Positions 7,901-16,668 of a stretch of 64,000 nt of DNA are shown in pieces (within the stretch, counting starts at the first letter, position 1; the number at the start of each line of letters is the position of its first letter). This DNA is from an uncultured Alphaproteobacteria bacterium (lineage in GTDB: Bacteria > Pseudomonadota > Alphaproteobacteria > HIMB59 > GCA-002718135). Position numbers and translations under genes: made by a program. Below the pieces are notes generated by a model that ran no database searches, was not told the origin of the DNA, and saw nothing but the letters and a program-made list of their open reading frames with translations. The stretch spans positions 42,864-106,863 of the forward strand of contig CACMKZ010000005.1 of assembly GCA_902614375.1 (NCBI GenBank), in the 5' to 3' direction.

Positions 7901-10261
7901 TCACTCTCCGTATGGGATCCAAATATTTTTTACTTGTGTACTTTGATATAAAAACTCTTCCAAGAAATATTCTTCTTTCGAGGACCAATCAAGATTTTTT
8001 GATTGTGGACACCAACTTCTCTTTAAATTTGAAGTTGTACTTTGAATAACCTTCAGACGCTCATTATTATTTTCACTAAAATACCAAATACCATCGATAT
8101 TCTCATGTTCTGCTAAGATTTTATTCAAACTATTTTGTTTAGTTGTAAGGATGTTAATATAACCAGCTGGAACATCAGAGGTTTCAAGTAGTTGATATAA
8201 TTCTGTTGCTAAAAGAGACGTATTTTGACCTGGAACAATAATACTAGCGTTCCCTGCCGCAAAATTTGCTCCTAATGTTGTAATTAAACTTAAAAGAGGA
8301 AAATCATCATTTAAAATATTTGCCACAACCCCAATTGGCTCTTTAACGGCTAGTGTTAAACCTCTTATAGGAGGATTATGAATAGATCCTTCAAACTTAT
8401 CAGCCATAGCACCATAATAAAAAAATCTTTCAATTGATTGATCAAATTCTTTTTCGGCATCTTTTTGTGAAATACCAATTAGAGATGATAGTAAACTAGA
8501 AAAGGTATTTTTTCGGTCTTGTAAATTTTCAGCTAAGTAATAAAGAATTTGAGCTCTATTAAAGTTTGTGGAGGATTTGCTAACTGCTTTCGAAGCAACC
8601 TCGACTGTATCTCTTACATCTTTGCGATTTGCGTTTGGAACATCGCAAATAAAATTATTATGAGCATCATAAGAGGAAAAGGAGTAACCACTATCAGGTC
8701 TTTTTTGCTTCCCTCCGATATATAATTTCGGTGTTCTATCGATAGCATTAGATGATTTACCTTTAGATGATTTTTTTCCTCTTTTTGACTTAGAAAGAGG
8801 AAGTGGTAATTTTGAATATGCTCTAATACCCTCTGATCCGCCTTCCCTTCCAAAACCACTTTCTTTGTATCCTCCAAAACCACAGGCAGCATCAAATAAG
8901 TTTGTAGAATTTATCCAAATGACTCCAGCTTTTACTTTTGGAGCAATATCTAAAGCTAAGTTAATATTTTCAGACCAAATACTTGCCGCAAGTCCGTATG
9001 GAGTGTTATTGGCAATGGATACAGCTTCACTAGGTGTTCTAAATGTCATTGTTGTCAAAACTGGTCCAAATATTTCTACTTGAGCAATAAAAGATGACGG
9101 TGTTACATTTGTAAATAAAGATGGAGGATAAAATAAACCATTTGTTGGACATGACCATGAAGGTTGCCATAATTTATTTCCATCCTTTTGTGCTTTATTT
9201 ACTAAAGAATTAATTTTTTTAAGTTGGACTGGCGCAACTATAGCCCCAATATCAATAGACTTATCTAATGGATCACCAACACGAAGTTTTTCCATTCTTT
9301 TCTTAAGTTTTTGGATAAATTTTTTCTCAATACTTTCTTGTACTAATAGTCTTGATCCAGCACAACATACTTGACCTTGGTTAAACCAAATCGCATCAAC
9401 AACACCTTCTACTGCGCTATCTAAATCAGCATCTTCAAAAACAATAAAAGGTGATTTGCCACCAAGTTCCATTGTCATTTTTTTATCTGGGTTAGTATTT
9501 GTTTGAATTATTTTCTTTCCAACTTCAGTTGATCCCGTAAAGGCAATTTTTTTAATATCTTTATGTGATGTTATATGTTCACCAGTAGAACCATCTCCCG
9601 TAAGAATATTAATTACACCTTGTGGAATTTTAGCTTTTTCACAAAGTTCAGCAAAATAAAGTGCTGTTAAAGAAGTATATTCTGCAGGCTTTAAGACTAC
9701 TGTATTTCCAAGAGCAATTGCAGGAGCAATTTTCCACGCTAACATTAATAATGGAAAGTTCCACGGTATAATTTGTCCAACAACACCAATAGAGTTATCA
9801 GAATTATTAGTATTCCTCGCAGCCCACCCTGCATGATAATAAAAATGTCTAGCAACAAGTGGAATATCTATATCTCTTGTTTCACGTATTGGTTTACCAT
9901 TATCAATGGTCTCTAAAACAGAAATAAATCTTGAATTTTTTTGTATTAGACGTGCGAGAGCATATAAATATTTTGATCGATCAAAAGATGAAAGTTTTGA
10001 CCATTTGATATGAGCTTTTTTTGCAGCACTGACTGCAGTATTTACATCTTTTTTTGAAGCAACAGATAATGTCGCAATTTTTTTATTTGTGGAAGGATTT
10101 ATTATATTTAATTTTTTTGAGCTAAATGATTTTACAAACTTTCCATTTATAAAAATATTATTTGGATTTTTTAAATTTTTAATCCAATTTGTAACTTCCT
10201 TGCTATCTTCTGGTGCTGGTCCATAAGTTATATTTTGAAAATTTTTAATAACTTTATCCAT
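7901..10261 (-). CDS. Aldehyde dehydrogenase with a second, degenerate C-terminal ALDH-like domain
   Basis: A 786-residue protein made of two ALDH-like units. The N-terminal unit (about 35-490) is complete: N168 in P-W-N-F-P, K191, E265 in M-E-L-G-G-K, and the catalytic Cys at 299/300 in N-Q-G-Q-V-C-C-A. A Lys/Ser-rich linker (about 492-512) follows. The C-terminal unit (about 515-786) resembles only the cofactor-binding half of an ALDH and lacks a catalytic G-Q-x-C segment, so it is probably structural. The gene is 1 base from deoC. DeoC releases acetaldehyde, so the likely job is oxidising acetaldehyde to acetate or acetyl-CoA. Similar deoC-linked ALDHs are known in other bacteria. Substrate assignment is inference from context. 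Confidence 0.88.
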   Translation of the reverse strand: MDKVIKNFQNITYGPAPEDSKEVTNWIKNLKNPNNIFINGKFVKSFSSKKLNIINPSTNKKIATLSVASKKDVNTAVSAAKKAHIKWSKLSSFDRSKYLYALARLIQKNSRFISVLETIDNGKPIRETRDIDIPLVARHFYYHAGWAARNTNNSDNSIGVVGQIIPWNFPLLMLAWKIAPAIALGNTVVLKPAEYTSLTALYFAELCEKAKIPQGVINILTGDGSTGEHITSHKDIKKIAFTGSTEVGKKIIQTNTNPDKKMTMELGGKSPFIVFEDADLDSAVEGVVDAIWFNQGQVCCAGSRLLVQESIEKKFIQKLKKRMEKLRVGDPLDKSIDIGAIVAPVQLKKINSLVNKAQKDGNKLWQPSWSCPTNGLFYPPSLFTNVTPSSFIAQVEIFGPVLTTMTFRTPSEAVSIANNTPYGLAASIWSENINLALDIAPKVKAGVIWINSTNLFDAACGFGGYKESGFGREGGSEGIRAYSKLPLPLSKSKRGKKSSKGKSSNAIDRTPKLYIGGKQKRPDSGYSFSSYDAHNNFICDVPNANRKDVRDTVEVASKAVSKSSTNFNRAQILYYLAENLQDRKNTFSSLLSSLIGISQKDAEKEFDQSIERFFYYGAMADKFEGSIHNPPIRGLTLAVKEPIGVVANILNDDFPLLSLITTLGANFAAGNASIIVPGQNTSLLATELYQLLETSDVPAGYINILTTKQNSLNKILAEHENIDGIWYFSENNNERLKVIQSTTSNLKRSWCPQSKNLDWSSKEEYFLEEFLYQSTQVKNIWIPYGE

Positions 10262-10262
10262 A

Positions 10263-11207
10263 TTATCCTATTGCAAGTTTCTCTTTGTTTGCATACCTGC
10301 CACTAGTGTAGTGATAGAGTTGTCTTTCTATATCAATTAATAAACTAGAAGCACCAATTCGCAATAATTTAGGATTAACCCATTCAAATCCTAGTTCTTC
10401 TACTACTAATATTAAAAATTCTAAAACAGATTTGGCCGTTGATATTCCACCTGCAGGCTTAAAGCCAATTTTTTTTCCAGTTTTTGTATGAAAATCTCTA
10501 ATCATTCTCAACATGACAAGACTGTTATTAAGATTTGCATTTATACTTTCTTTTCCTGTTGATGTTTTAATAAAATCGGCACCGGCCATCATACAAACCA
10601 AAGAAGCTTTTGCTACATTTCGAAGAGTCTCAAGATCACCAACACCAAGAATAGCTTTTATTTTTGTTTTACCTGCAGTTTTTTTAAAACTACGAACCTC
10701 ATCATATAATTTTTTCCAGTTATTTTGGAGAACATATCCTCTATTGATAACAATATCGATTTCATCAGCGCCATCTTTAATAGAGTCAGAAATTTCTTTT
10801 TTTCTTGTCGTATATGATGATAAACCTGCAGGAAAACCCGTAGAAACTGCTGCAATCGGGATTTTGTTTTGAATAAGTTTTGTGCAATCTTTTATTAGAT
10901 GATGATAGACACACACAGCTCCTACTCTTACTGCATTATTTTCTATTCCTAAATCTTGAAGAATATAATCATCAATCGGATTAAGGGCTTTATTACACAG
11001 TCTTTCAACTTTTCCAAAGGTGTCATCGCCACTTAGCGTAGTAAGATCAATTAAAGTAATAGCTTTTAACAACCAAGCGACTTGAAATTCCTTTTTTACA
11101 GTTCTTCTTTTAGTTAAGGTAGATGTTCGACGTTCTACCGCACTTAAATTAATTTGTGTATTGTTCACCCAGCTTGTATCTAAGTTATAAAATGTTTTCT
11201 TTTTCAT
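10263..11207 (-). CDS. deoC: Deoxyribose-phosphate aldolase
   Basis: Class I aldolase cleaving 2-deoxyribose 5-phosphate to acetaldehyde and glyceraldehyde 3-phosphate. At 314 residues it belongs to the longer DERA type (animal and some bacterial enzymes), not the approximately 220-residue type. The Schiff-base lysine is K214 in D-F-I-K-T-S-T-G-K, the D-I-V-I-N strand holds D151, and the distal G-F-K-P-A-G-G-I loop supplies the second lysine. It starts 4 bases after gpsA and is followed immediately by the aldehyde dehydrogenase, forming a deoxynucleoside or deoxyribose breakdown unit with the mutarotase and kinase. Family call is certain. Confidence 0.95.
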   Translation of the reverse strand: MKKKTFYNLDTSWVNNTQINLSAVERRTSTLTKRRTVKKEFQVAWLLKAITLIDLTTLSGDDTFGKVERLCNKALNPIDDYILQDLGIENNAVRVGAVCVYHHLIKDCTKLIQNKIPIAAVSTGFPAGLSSYTTRKKEISDSIKDGADEIDIVINRGYVLQNNWKKLYDEVRSFKKTAGKTKIKAILGVGDLETLRNVAKASLVCMMAGADFIKTSTGKESINANLNNSLVMLRMIRDFHTKTGKKIGFKPAGGISTAKSVLEFLILVVEELGFEWVNPKLLRIGASSLLIDIERQLYHYTSGRYANKEKLAIG

Positions 11208-11211
11208 CGAA

Positions 11212-12192
11212 TTAAATTTTTTCTTCTGTTATTGGTCTACTTAGTAAATTACTTAGTTCTTCTTTTAAATCATGTTGCTTATAAAGTATATTGTATACAG
11301 ACTCCATTATTGGCATATCAATATTTTTATTTTGTGAAATATTATAGACTGCTTTAACTGTATAATAACCCTCTGTTACTTCTTGCGATTTTAAAAGATC
11401 TAAAAAATTATCATATTTTGAAGAAGCTAATTTAATACCAAACTGTGTATTACGTGAATTTTTAGAGCTACATGTTAAAATTAGATCACCAAGCCCAGAT
11501 AATCCAAATAATGTATTTTTATCAGCTTTAAATTTTTTTGCGTATCGTGCCATTTCTGCAAAAGATCTTGAAATAAGTGCGCTTTTAGCATTTTCGCCTA
11601 AGTTTAAACCTTCTGCAATGCCTGCAGCTATTGCATAAATATTCTTTAACGCACCACCTATTTGCGTTCCGATTAAATCATTTGAATAATAAATTCTAAA
11701 CTCTTTGTTAGGTATAAGTTTAGAAATATTCTCAAAATCTTTTTTATCTTTTGTTGCAAGTGTTACTGCAGTTGGTAAACTTTGAGATACTTCATTTGAA
11801 AAAGATGGTCCAGATAAAATACTAATTGATTTAAAAGGCATCATTTCTTGAAATACATCTGTTAAAAATTTTGAGGACGATATTTCAATCCCTTTAGAAC
11901 ATATAACAATATGATGATTTTTATTATGTAATGATGAATCCTTAATTACATCCCTAATGTTTTGTGCCGGTAAAGTTATAAATACAAATTTAACATTTCT
12001 AATTTCTTTTAAAGAGGTAGTAGCGGTGACATTTTCATTAAATGAGCTATATTTTAATTTTGGATTAATTTTATGTTCATTTATTGATTTAACAATTTTT
12101 TCGTCTCGAGCATAAATGATAACTTTATTATTACTTAATACTCGGGCAAGTGCACTCCCCCAAACTCCTCCGCCTAAAATTCCAATTGTCAT
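11212..12192 (-). CDS. gpsA: Glycerol-3-phosphate dehydrogenase [NAD(P)+]
   Basis: Makes sn-glycerol 3-phosphate from dihydroxyacetone phosphate for phospholipid synthesis. I take the ATG at 12192 (MTIGILGGGVWGSALARVL), 326 residues. The frame can be extended to 12219, but family members begin right at this Rossmann glycine loop. Other signatures are S-G-P-S-F-S-N-E-V, the N-x-x-K-S-A-L-I-S-R segment near the active-site lysine region and G-L-x-G-L-G-D-L-I-L-T-C. It heads the minus-strand run that continues into deoC (4-base gap). The 150-base gap upstream is shared with the divergent binding-protein gene. Confidence 0.95.
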   Translation of the reverse strand: MTIGILGGGVWGSALARVLSNNKVIIYARDEKIVKSINEHKINPKLKYSSFNENVTATTSLKEIRNVKFVFITLPAQNIRDVIKDSSLHNKNHHIVICSKGIEISSSKFLTDVFQEMMPFKSISILSGPSFSNEVSQSLPTAVTLATKDKKDFENISKLIPNKEFRIYYSNDLIGTQIGGALKNIYAIAAGIAEGLNLGENAKSALISRSFAEMARYAKKFKADKNTLFGLSGLGDLILTCSSKNSRNTQFGIKLASSKYDNFLDLLKSQEVTEGYYTVKAVYNISQNKNIDMPIMESVYNILYKQHDLKEELSNLLSRPITEEKI

Positions 12193-12287
12193 ACGTTTGA
12201 TCTTTATCCGGTGAGGCAAATGAAGTCAATTTATGGTTTTTGGCCAAAATCTTGGTTATTTTTATGAAAAAACTGCATGATTGATTT

Positions 12288-12338
12288 TTGGAACTAGTAT
12301 ATGAGGTACCATATATAAAAAGTATACTTTTTTGGAGG
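12288..12338 (+). promoter_or_regulatory. Promoter, palindromes and Shine-Dalgarno of the binding-protein gene
   Basis: A possible -35 (TTGGAA, 12288-12293) and -10 (TATATA, 12312-12317) are spaced 18 bases apart. Between them lies an imperfect palindrome centred on GGTACC (about 12301-12315, ATATG-a-GGTACC-ATAT with one extra A). A second, perfect 16-base palindrome centred on GTATAC lies at 12317-12332. A strong GGAGG Shine-Dalgarno follows at 12334-12338, four bases before the ATG. Strong translation signals fit an abundant periplasmic protein. The palindromes may be operators or mRNA hairpins; that is inference. Confidence 0.5.
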
Positions 12339-12342
12339 AAAT

Positions 12343-13524
12343 ATGAAAAAATTACTTCTAGCTGTTATTGTAAGCTTGTCGACTGTAACGACTGCTGCAT
12401 TAGCAGAAATTAAAGTAGGAATTATTCTTGGTTTTACAGGACCAATTGAATCTTTAACTCCTGCTATGAGAGATGGTGCTAAAATGGCATTTGAAGAAGC
12501 ATCAAACTCTGGAAATCTTTTAGGTGGTGAATCAATTACTATCTTAGAAGCTGACTCAACTTGTGTAGATTCTGCTGCTGCAACTGCTGCTGCTGAAGAT
12601 CTAGTTGCACAAGGTGTAACAGCTATTATGGGTGCTGACTGTTCAGGCGTAACAGGTGCGATTAATGCAAACGTTGCAGTACCAAATGGTATCTTAATGG
12701 TATCTCCATCTGCAACTTCACCAGGTTTAAGTAAAGTTCCTGATAATGGAACTTTTTGGCGTACTGCTCCTTCTGATGCAAAAGGTGGTCAAGTATTAGC
12801 TAAACTTGCTTTAAGCAGAGGAATTGAAAGTATAGCTGTAACGTATACTAACAATGACTACGGAAAAGGTTTAGCTGAAGTATTTGAAGCTTCATTTGCT
12901 CGTGGTGGTGGAACTATTACAGCATCTGCTGCACACGAAGATGGTAAAGCAGATTATTCTTCAGAAGTTGGTGTTCTTGCATCAGCTGGTGGAGACGCAC
13001 TACTAGTAATTGGTTATATCGATGATGGTGGAAAAGGAATGATCGAAGCATCTTTAGATTCAGGCGCATTTGACACTTTTGTTCTTTCTGATGGTATGAT
13101 CGGTCAATCAATTGTAGATAATATCGGTGCTGATCTTGAAGGATCATTTGGTTCTATGCCAGGTGCAATTTCAAAAGGTTCAGCTAAGTTCGGAGAACTA
13201 GCAGCTGCTAATGGCATGGATGGAAGTGCTCCATATGTTGGAGAGTCTTATGATGCTGCAGCAATTATTGCTCTTGCAATTCAAGCTGGTGGATCTGCTG
13301 ATAAGCAATCAATCCTAAACAATATTGCTAAAGTATCTAACGCTCCAGGTATTGTAATTAACCCTGGTCAATTATCATACGGCTTACAAATGTTAGCTGC
13401 AGGTAAAGATATTGATTACCAAGGTGCAACAGACGTAGAATTTAATGCGTTTGGTGATGCTGCTGGTGCGTTTAAAGAGTTAGAAGTTAGTGGTGGCGAA
13501 TTCGTTACTGTTGGTGCTCTTTAA
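12343..13524 (+). CDS. livK: Branched-chain amino acid-type ABC transporter substrate-binding protein
   Basis: A periplasmic ligand-binding protein of the LivK/Leu-Ile-Val type (peripla_BP_6), 393 residues. A classical signal peptide occupies about the first 21 residues (basic start, hydrophobic core, A-L-A before the likely cleavage). The mature start E-I-K-V-G-I-I-L-G-F-T-G-P is typical. Codon use is richer in G and C than neighbouring genes, as expected of a highly expressed gene. It faces the livM-livH-livF-livG genes across a shared terminator region, so it is expressed separately from its presumed partners. The ligand may be an amino acid, but this family also binds amides, urea or aromatic compounds; specificity is not proven. 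Confidence 0.92.
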   Translation: MKKLLLAVIVSLSTVTTAALAEIKVGIILGFTGPIESLTPAMRDGAKMAFEEASNSGNLLGGESITILEADSTCVDSAAATAAAEDLVAQGVTAIMGADCSGVTGAINANVAVPNGILMVSPSATSPGLSKVPDNGTFWRTAPSDAKGGQVLAKLALSRGIESIAVTYTNNDYGKGLAEVFEASFARGGGTITASAAHEDGKADYSSEVGVLASAGGDALLVIGYIDDGGKGMIEASLDSGAFDTFVLSDGMIGQSIVDNIGADLEGSFGSMPGAISKGSAKFGELAAANGMDGSAPYVGESYDAAAIIALAIQAGGSADKQSILNNIAKVSNAPGIVINPGQLSYGLQMLAAGKDIDYQGATDVEFNAFGDAAGAFKELEVSGGEFVTVGAL

Positions 13525-13546
13525 TACTTAAAAATTATTTTAATTT

Positions 13547-13574
13547 AACCCCAGCTTTTAGCTGGGGTTTTTTT
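13547..13574 (+). terminator. Rho-independent terminator of the binding-protein gene
   Basis: A perfect 9-bp stem (AACCCCAGC / GCTGGGGTT) with a 5-base loop, followed by a run of T. It begins 22 bases after the livK stop. On the opposite strand no T run follows, so it acts mainly for the plus-strand gene and prevents read-through into the convergent livM. Confidence 0.93.
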
Positions 13575-14946
13575 ATGAATGCCTTACTTTTTCCGGTATA
13601 ATTCCTTTCGGCCTATATCGTAAAATTAATAATAAAATTAAACCCATAAATAAGTATCTAAAGTAAGGAACGCTATCTAGTAAATGTAGTTTTAAAGCAT
13701 TAGTTGGCTCTAATCCTATTGTAAGTTGATTAATAATAAATGTTGTAAGTGGTGCTGCTTCAATCCAAGAAAACCATATGACAAAACCTCCAAATATCGC
13801 ACCTAAATTATTTCCACTACCGCCTACAATAACCATAATCCAAATAATAAAAGTGAAACGAAGTGGTCGATATCCTGAAGGTGTAAATAATCCATCTAAA
13901 GTAACAAGCATTGCTCCTGCAACACCTACAATTGCGGCTCCTATTACAAAAATAATTAAATGTTGTTTTACAACATCTTTCCCCATAGCATTTGCGGCTG
14001 TTTCATTATCTCTTATAGCTCTCATCATTCTTCCCCAAGGTGATAATTGGGCTTTGTTGGCAAAATAAAAAATTATCAACATAACAATCAAAAATAAAAT
14101 AGCGTAAGATAATTTTACAAATATTCCTGAACCATCAATTATAAGATTGTTTAATACTTGTTGTCTATCACTTACATCAATAATGTTATTTAACTTTGAT
14201 GAATTAAGATATGTAACTAAATTTATAAACCAATCAGCATTTTGCAAATCAATTTCATAAGGAACTGGCCTCTTTAAACCGATTACATTTTTTACCCCTC
14301 TAGATAACCATTCTTCATGTTTTAAAACACTAACAACTATTTCTGAAATACCAAGAGTAACAATAGCAAGATAATCTGATCTTAATCCGAGAGCTACTTT
14401 ACCAATTACAAAAGCGACACCTGCAGCAAATAAACCTCCTACAATCCAAGAGAAAATTATTGGTAGTCCAAGACCACCTAAAAACCCTGCTATTGCAGGA
14501 TTAACATCTTCAATATTATGTGTAGCATTTAAATAAAAGTATCTGATAATTAAAATACCAAAAAAAATTATTAGTGAATTTAAAATGTACCTATTTCTTT
14601 TTTGAATTACTGTTTTATTAATATACATTACAGCTATCACCAAAACGAATAGCAAAGCAAAACTAATACCTAATCCTCTACCTCCAGCCTGCCATGACTC
14701 TGCAATGGGAGGATAAGAAACAAGCACTGCTGCTAATCCACCCATGGCAAGAAAACCCATTACACCAAAATTAATTACTCCTGCATAACCCCAAGAAATA
14801 TTAACTCCCATTGTCATTATTGCTGAAATAATGCACATATTTAAAATTACTAAACTTACTGACCATCCTTGAATAAAGCCTACAAAAATAAATAAGGAGA
14901 TCATGATTGTAATAGCTACCCATTCATATCTTTCAAACTTCATCAT
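13573..14946 (-). CDS. livM: Branched-chain amino acid-type ABC transporter permease (LivM family)
   Basis: A polytopic inner-membrane permease of 457 residues, the LivM half of a LivHM channel. Family features are the N-terminal N-I-S-W-G-Y-A-G-V-I-N-F-G segment (about 49-61) and the cytoplasmic coupling region with S-P-W-G-R-M-M-R-A-I-R-D-N-E-T-A-A-N-A-M-G-K (about 305-326). It is somewhat longer than E. coli LivM, with an enlarged loop around residues 215-265. The 3' end lies against the livK terminator. Its start overlaps the livH stop by 4 bases, so the two permeases are translationally coupled. Confidence 0.93.
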   Translation of the reverse strand: MMKFERYEWVAITIMISLFIFVGFIQGWSVSLVILNMCIISAIMTMGVNISWGYAGVINFGVMGFLAMGGLAAVLVSYPPIAESWQAGGRGLGISFALLFVLVIAVMYINKTVIQKRNRYILNSLIIFFGILIIRYFYLNATHNIEDVNPAIAGFLGGLGLPIIFSWIVGGLFAAGVAFVIGKVALGLRSDYLAIVTLGISEIVVSVLKHEEWLSRGVKNVIGLKRPVPYEIDLQNADWFINLVTYLNSSKLNNIIDVSDRQQVLNNLIIDGSGIFVKLSYAILFLIVMLIIFYFANKAQLSPWGRMMRAIRDNETAANAMGKDVVKQHLIIFVIGAAIVGVAGAMLVTLDGLFTPSGYRPLRFTFIIWIMVIVGGSGNNLGAIFGGFVIWFSWIEAAPLTTFIINQLTIGLEPTNALKLHLLDSVPYFRYLFMGLILLLILRYRPKGIIPEKVRHS

Positions 14947-15956
14947 AAGACTCTTCCTTTAAATATACCTGATGGTCTAATTAATAAAACAATGACTAAA
15001 ATTGAAAATGATACAGCAAATTTATAATCTGTTGAAAGCAATTGTACTAAACCAGTTGGCTCAATAGAACTTGGTAGTAAATAGACAAAAAATTTCTTGT
15101 AAGCATATGTTACCATAATTTCGGAAAATGCAATGACATAACCGCCTACTACAGCTCCAAAAGGACTGCCAATGCCTCCAACAATTGCTGATGCAAATAT
15201 TGGCAAGACTAAATTGAGATAAATAATTGGCTTATAACTTTTATCTAAACCATAAAGTGTTCCCGCAACACAAGCTAAGACACCTACAATAATCCAAGTA
15301 GTAAAAACTACTCTATCAGGATTAATACCAGACAATAATGCTAAATCTTCATTATCTGAAAATGCCCTCATTGATTTTCCAGTTTTTGTTTTTTGCAAAA
15401 ACCAAAAAGTAAAAGCTAAAAGTAAAATAGTAATTAATATTGTAATAACTTGAGAAGATTTTAATGCTAACCCTTCATTCAAACCTGTCATTACTTTAAA
15501 CTGTTTCGCTTTCATTATAAATTTCTGTCCATCAGAAAATTTTATAGTTTCTGTTCCAATTATAATTCTTATTATTGCATTTATTACGAACATAACCCCT
15601 ATTGAAACCATTGCTAAAACAACAGGAACACTTTTTTGGTATCTGTAATATTGAAAAACAAATTTATCAGAAATAATACATAAAATAATTGTTGCTATTA
15701 TTCCTATAGGTAAAGCTAACAAGGCAGTTGGCAGAATGCCTAAACCAATATTTTGTGATTGAAAAAACCACGTAAATAAAATTGTTATCATTGCTCCAAA
15801 TGACATGATTTCACCATGTGCAAAATTTGCAAATCGAAGTATGGCATAAACGAATGTAACTCCAAGTGCTCCAAGTGCAAGTTGAGAGCCATAAGAAATG
15901 CCTGGAATGATAATGAAATTTAGAAGTACAATTATAGAATTTAGAAAATCAATCAT
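14943..15956 (-). CDS. livH: Branched-chain amino acid-type ABC transporter permease (LivH family)
   Basis: A 337-residue permease of the LivH family. The diagnostic N-terminal segment A-L-G-A-L-G-V-T-F-V-Y-A-I-L-R-F-A-N-F-A-H-G-E lies at about 26-48. The cytoplasmic helix with G-K-S-M-R-A-F-S-D-N-E-D-L-A-L-L-S-G-I lies at about 192-210. The I-V-G-G-I-G-S-P-F-G-A-V-V-G-G-Y loop is near residue 262. It follows livF by one base and overlaps livM by four. Together with LivM it should form the transmembrane channel for the binding protein on the other strand. Confidence 0.94.
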   Translation of the reverse strand: MIDFLNSIIVLLNFIIIPGISYGSQLALGALGVTFVYAILRFANFAHGEIMSFGAMITILFTWFFQSQNIGLGILPTALLALPIGIIATIILCIISDKFVFQYYRYQKSVPVVLAMVSIGVMFVINAIIRIIIGTETIKFSDGQKFIMKAKQFKVMTGLNEGLALKSSQVITILITILLLAFTFWFLQKTKTGKSMRAFSDNEDLALLSGINPDRVVFTTWIIVGVLACVAGTLYGLDKSYKPIIYLNLVLPIFASAIVGGIGSPFGAVVGGYVIAFSEIMVTYAYKKFFVYLLPSSIEPTGLVQLLSTDYKFAVSFSILVIVLLIRPSGIFKGRVL

Positions 15957-15957
15957 T

Positions 15958-16662
15958 TTACCCTCCTAAAAACGACTTTCTAACTTCTGGATTATTCAAT
16001 AGTTCTTCACCTGAACCTTCTCTACTATTTTTTCCATTTACTAATACGTACCCTCTATCAGCAATACCAAGTGCTTGTTTTGCATTTTGTTCAACCATTA
16101 GTATGCCAACACCAGTTTTACGAACTTCTATGATTCTTGAAAATAACTCATCCATTACTATCGGTGATACTCCTGCAGTTGGTTCATCTAACATTAAAAT
16201 TTTAGGTTTAGTCATAAGCGCTCTCCCAAAAGCTACTTGTTGTCTTTGACCTCCTGATAATTCTCCTGCACTTTGATTTCTTTTTTCTTTTAAAATAGGA
16301 AAAAGATCATAAACATCATTAATGGTATGAAAAATGTCGTCCTCTCTTAAAAAACCTCCCATTTCTAAATTTTCTTCTACTGTCATACCAGTAAACACAT
16401 TGTTTGTTTGAGGAACGAATGCCAAACCTAAATTAATTCTATTTTGAGGTAACATTGAAGAAATTTCCTTATTTGAATATTCAACAGAACCGGAAGTTAA
16501 GCTTAACATGCCCAGCAATGCTTTCATTGCTGTTGATTTCCCTGCTCCATTTGGACCAACGATGACAACAATTTCACCCTCGTTAACTTCTAGATTAATA
16601 TCTTTAATTATATCAACACCACCATATCCAGCTGTTAAATTTTTACCAATTAAATTATTCAT
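15958..16662 (-). CDS. livF: ABC transporter ATP-binding protein (LivF family)
   Basis: A 234-residue ATPase. Walker A G-P-N-G-A-G-K-S-T is at about 37-45, Q-loop near 85, signature L-S-G-G-Q-R-Q-Q at about 135-142, and Walker B L-M-L-D-E-P-T-A-G at about 156-164. The G-L-A-F-V-P-Q-T-N-N-V-F segment and short length place it in LivF, not LivG. It lies 6 bases after livG and energises the LivHM channel. Start choice is the first ATG, immediately downstream of the livG stop. Confidence 0.94.
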   Translation of the reverse strand: MNNLIGKNLTAGYGGVDIIKDINLEVNEGEIVVIVGPNGAGKSTAMKALLGMLSLTSGSVEYSNKEISSMLPQNRINLGLAFVPQTNNVFTGMTVEENLEMGGFLREDDIFHTINDVYDLFPILKEKRNQSAGELSGGQRQQVAFGRALMTKPKILMLDEPTAGVSPIVMDELFSRIIEVRKTGVGILMVEQNAKQALGIADRGYVLVNGKNSREGSGEELLNNPEVRKSFLGG

Positions 16663-16668
16663 ATAATT

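Noticed and set aside
9200..9300. Possible frameshift or gene fusion error giving the double-length aldehyde dehydrogenase
   Set aside because: The frame is continuous, the linker is a normal low-complexity spacer and the C-terminal part keeps an ALDH-like pattern, so a genuine two-domain protein is more likely.
11086..11207. Late start of deoC removing the first 40 residues
   Set aside because: The longer DERA class has such an N-terminal extension, and the first ATG lies 4 bases after the gpsA stop, as usual in this operon.
12193..12219. Nine-codon extension of gpsA
   Set aside because: GpsA proteins start at the Rossmann glycine loop, and the ATG at 12192 gives exactly that.
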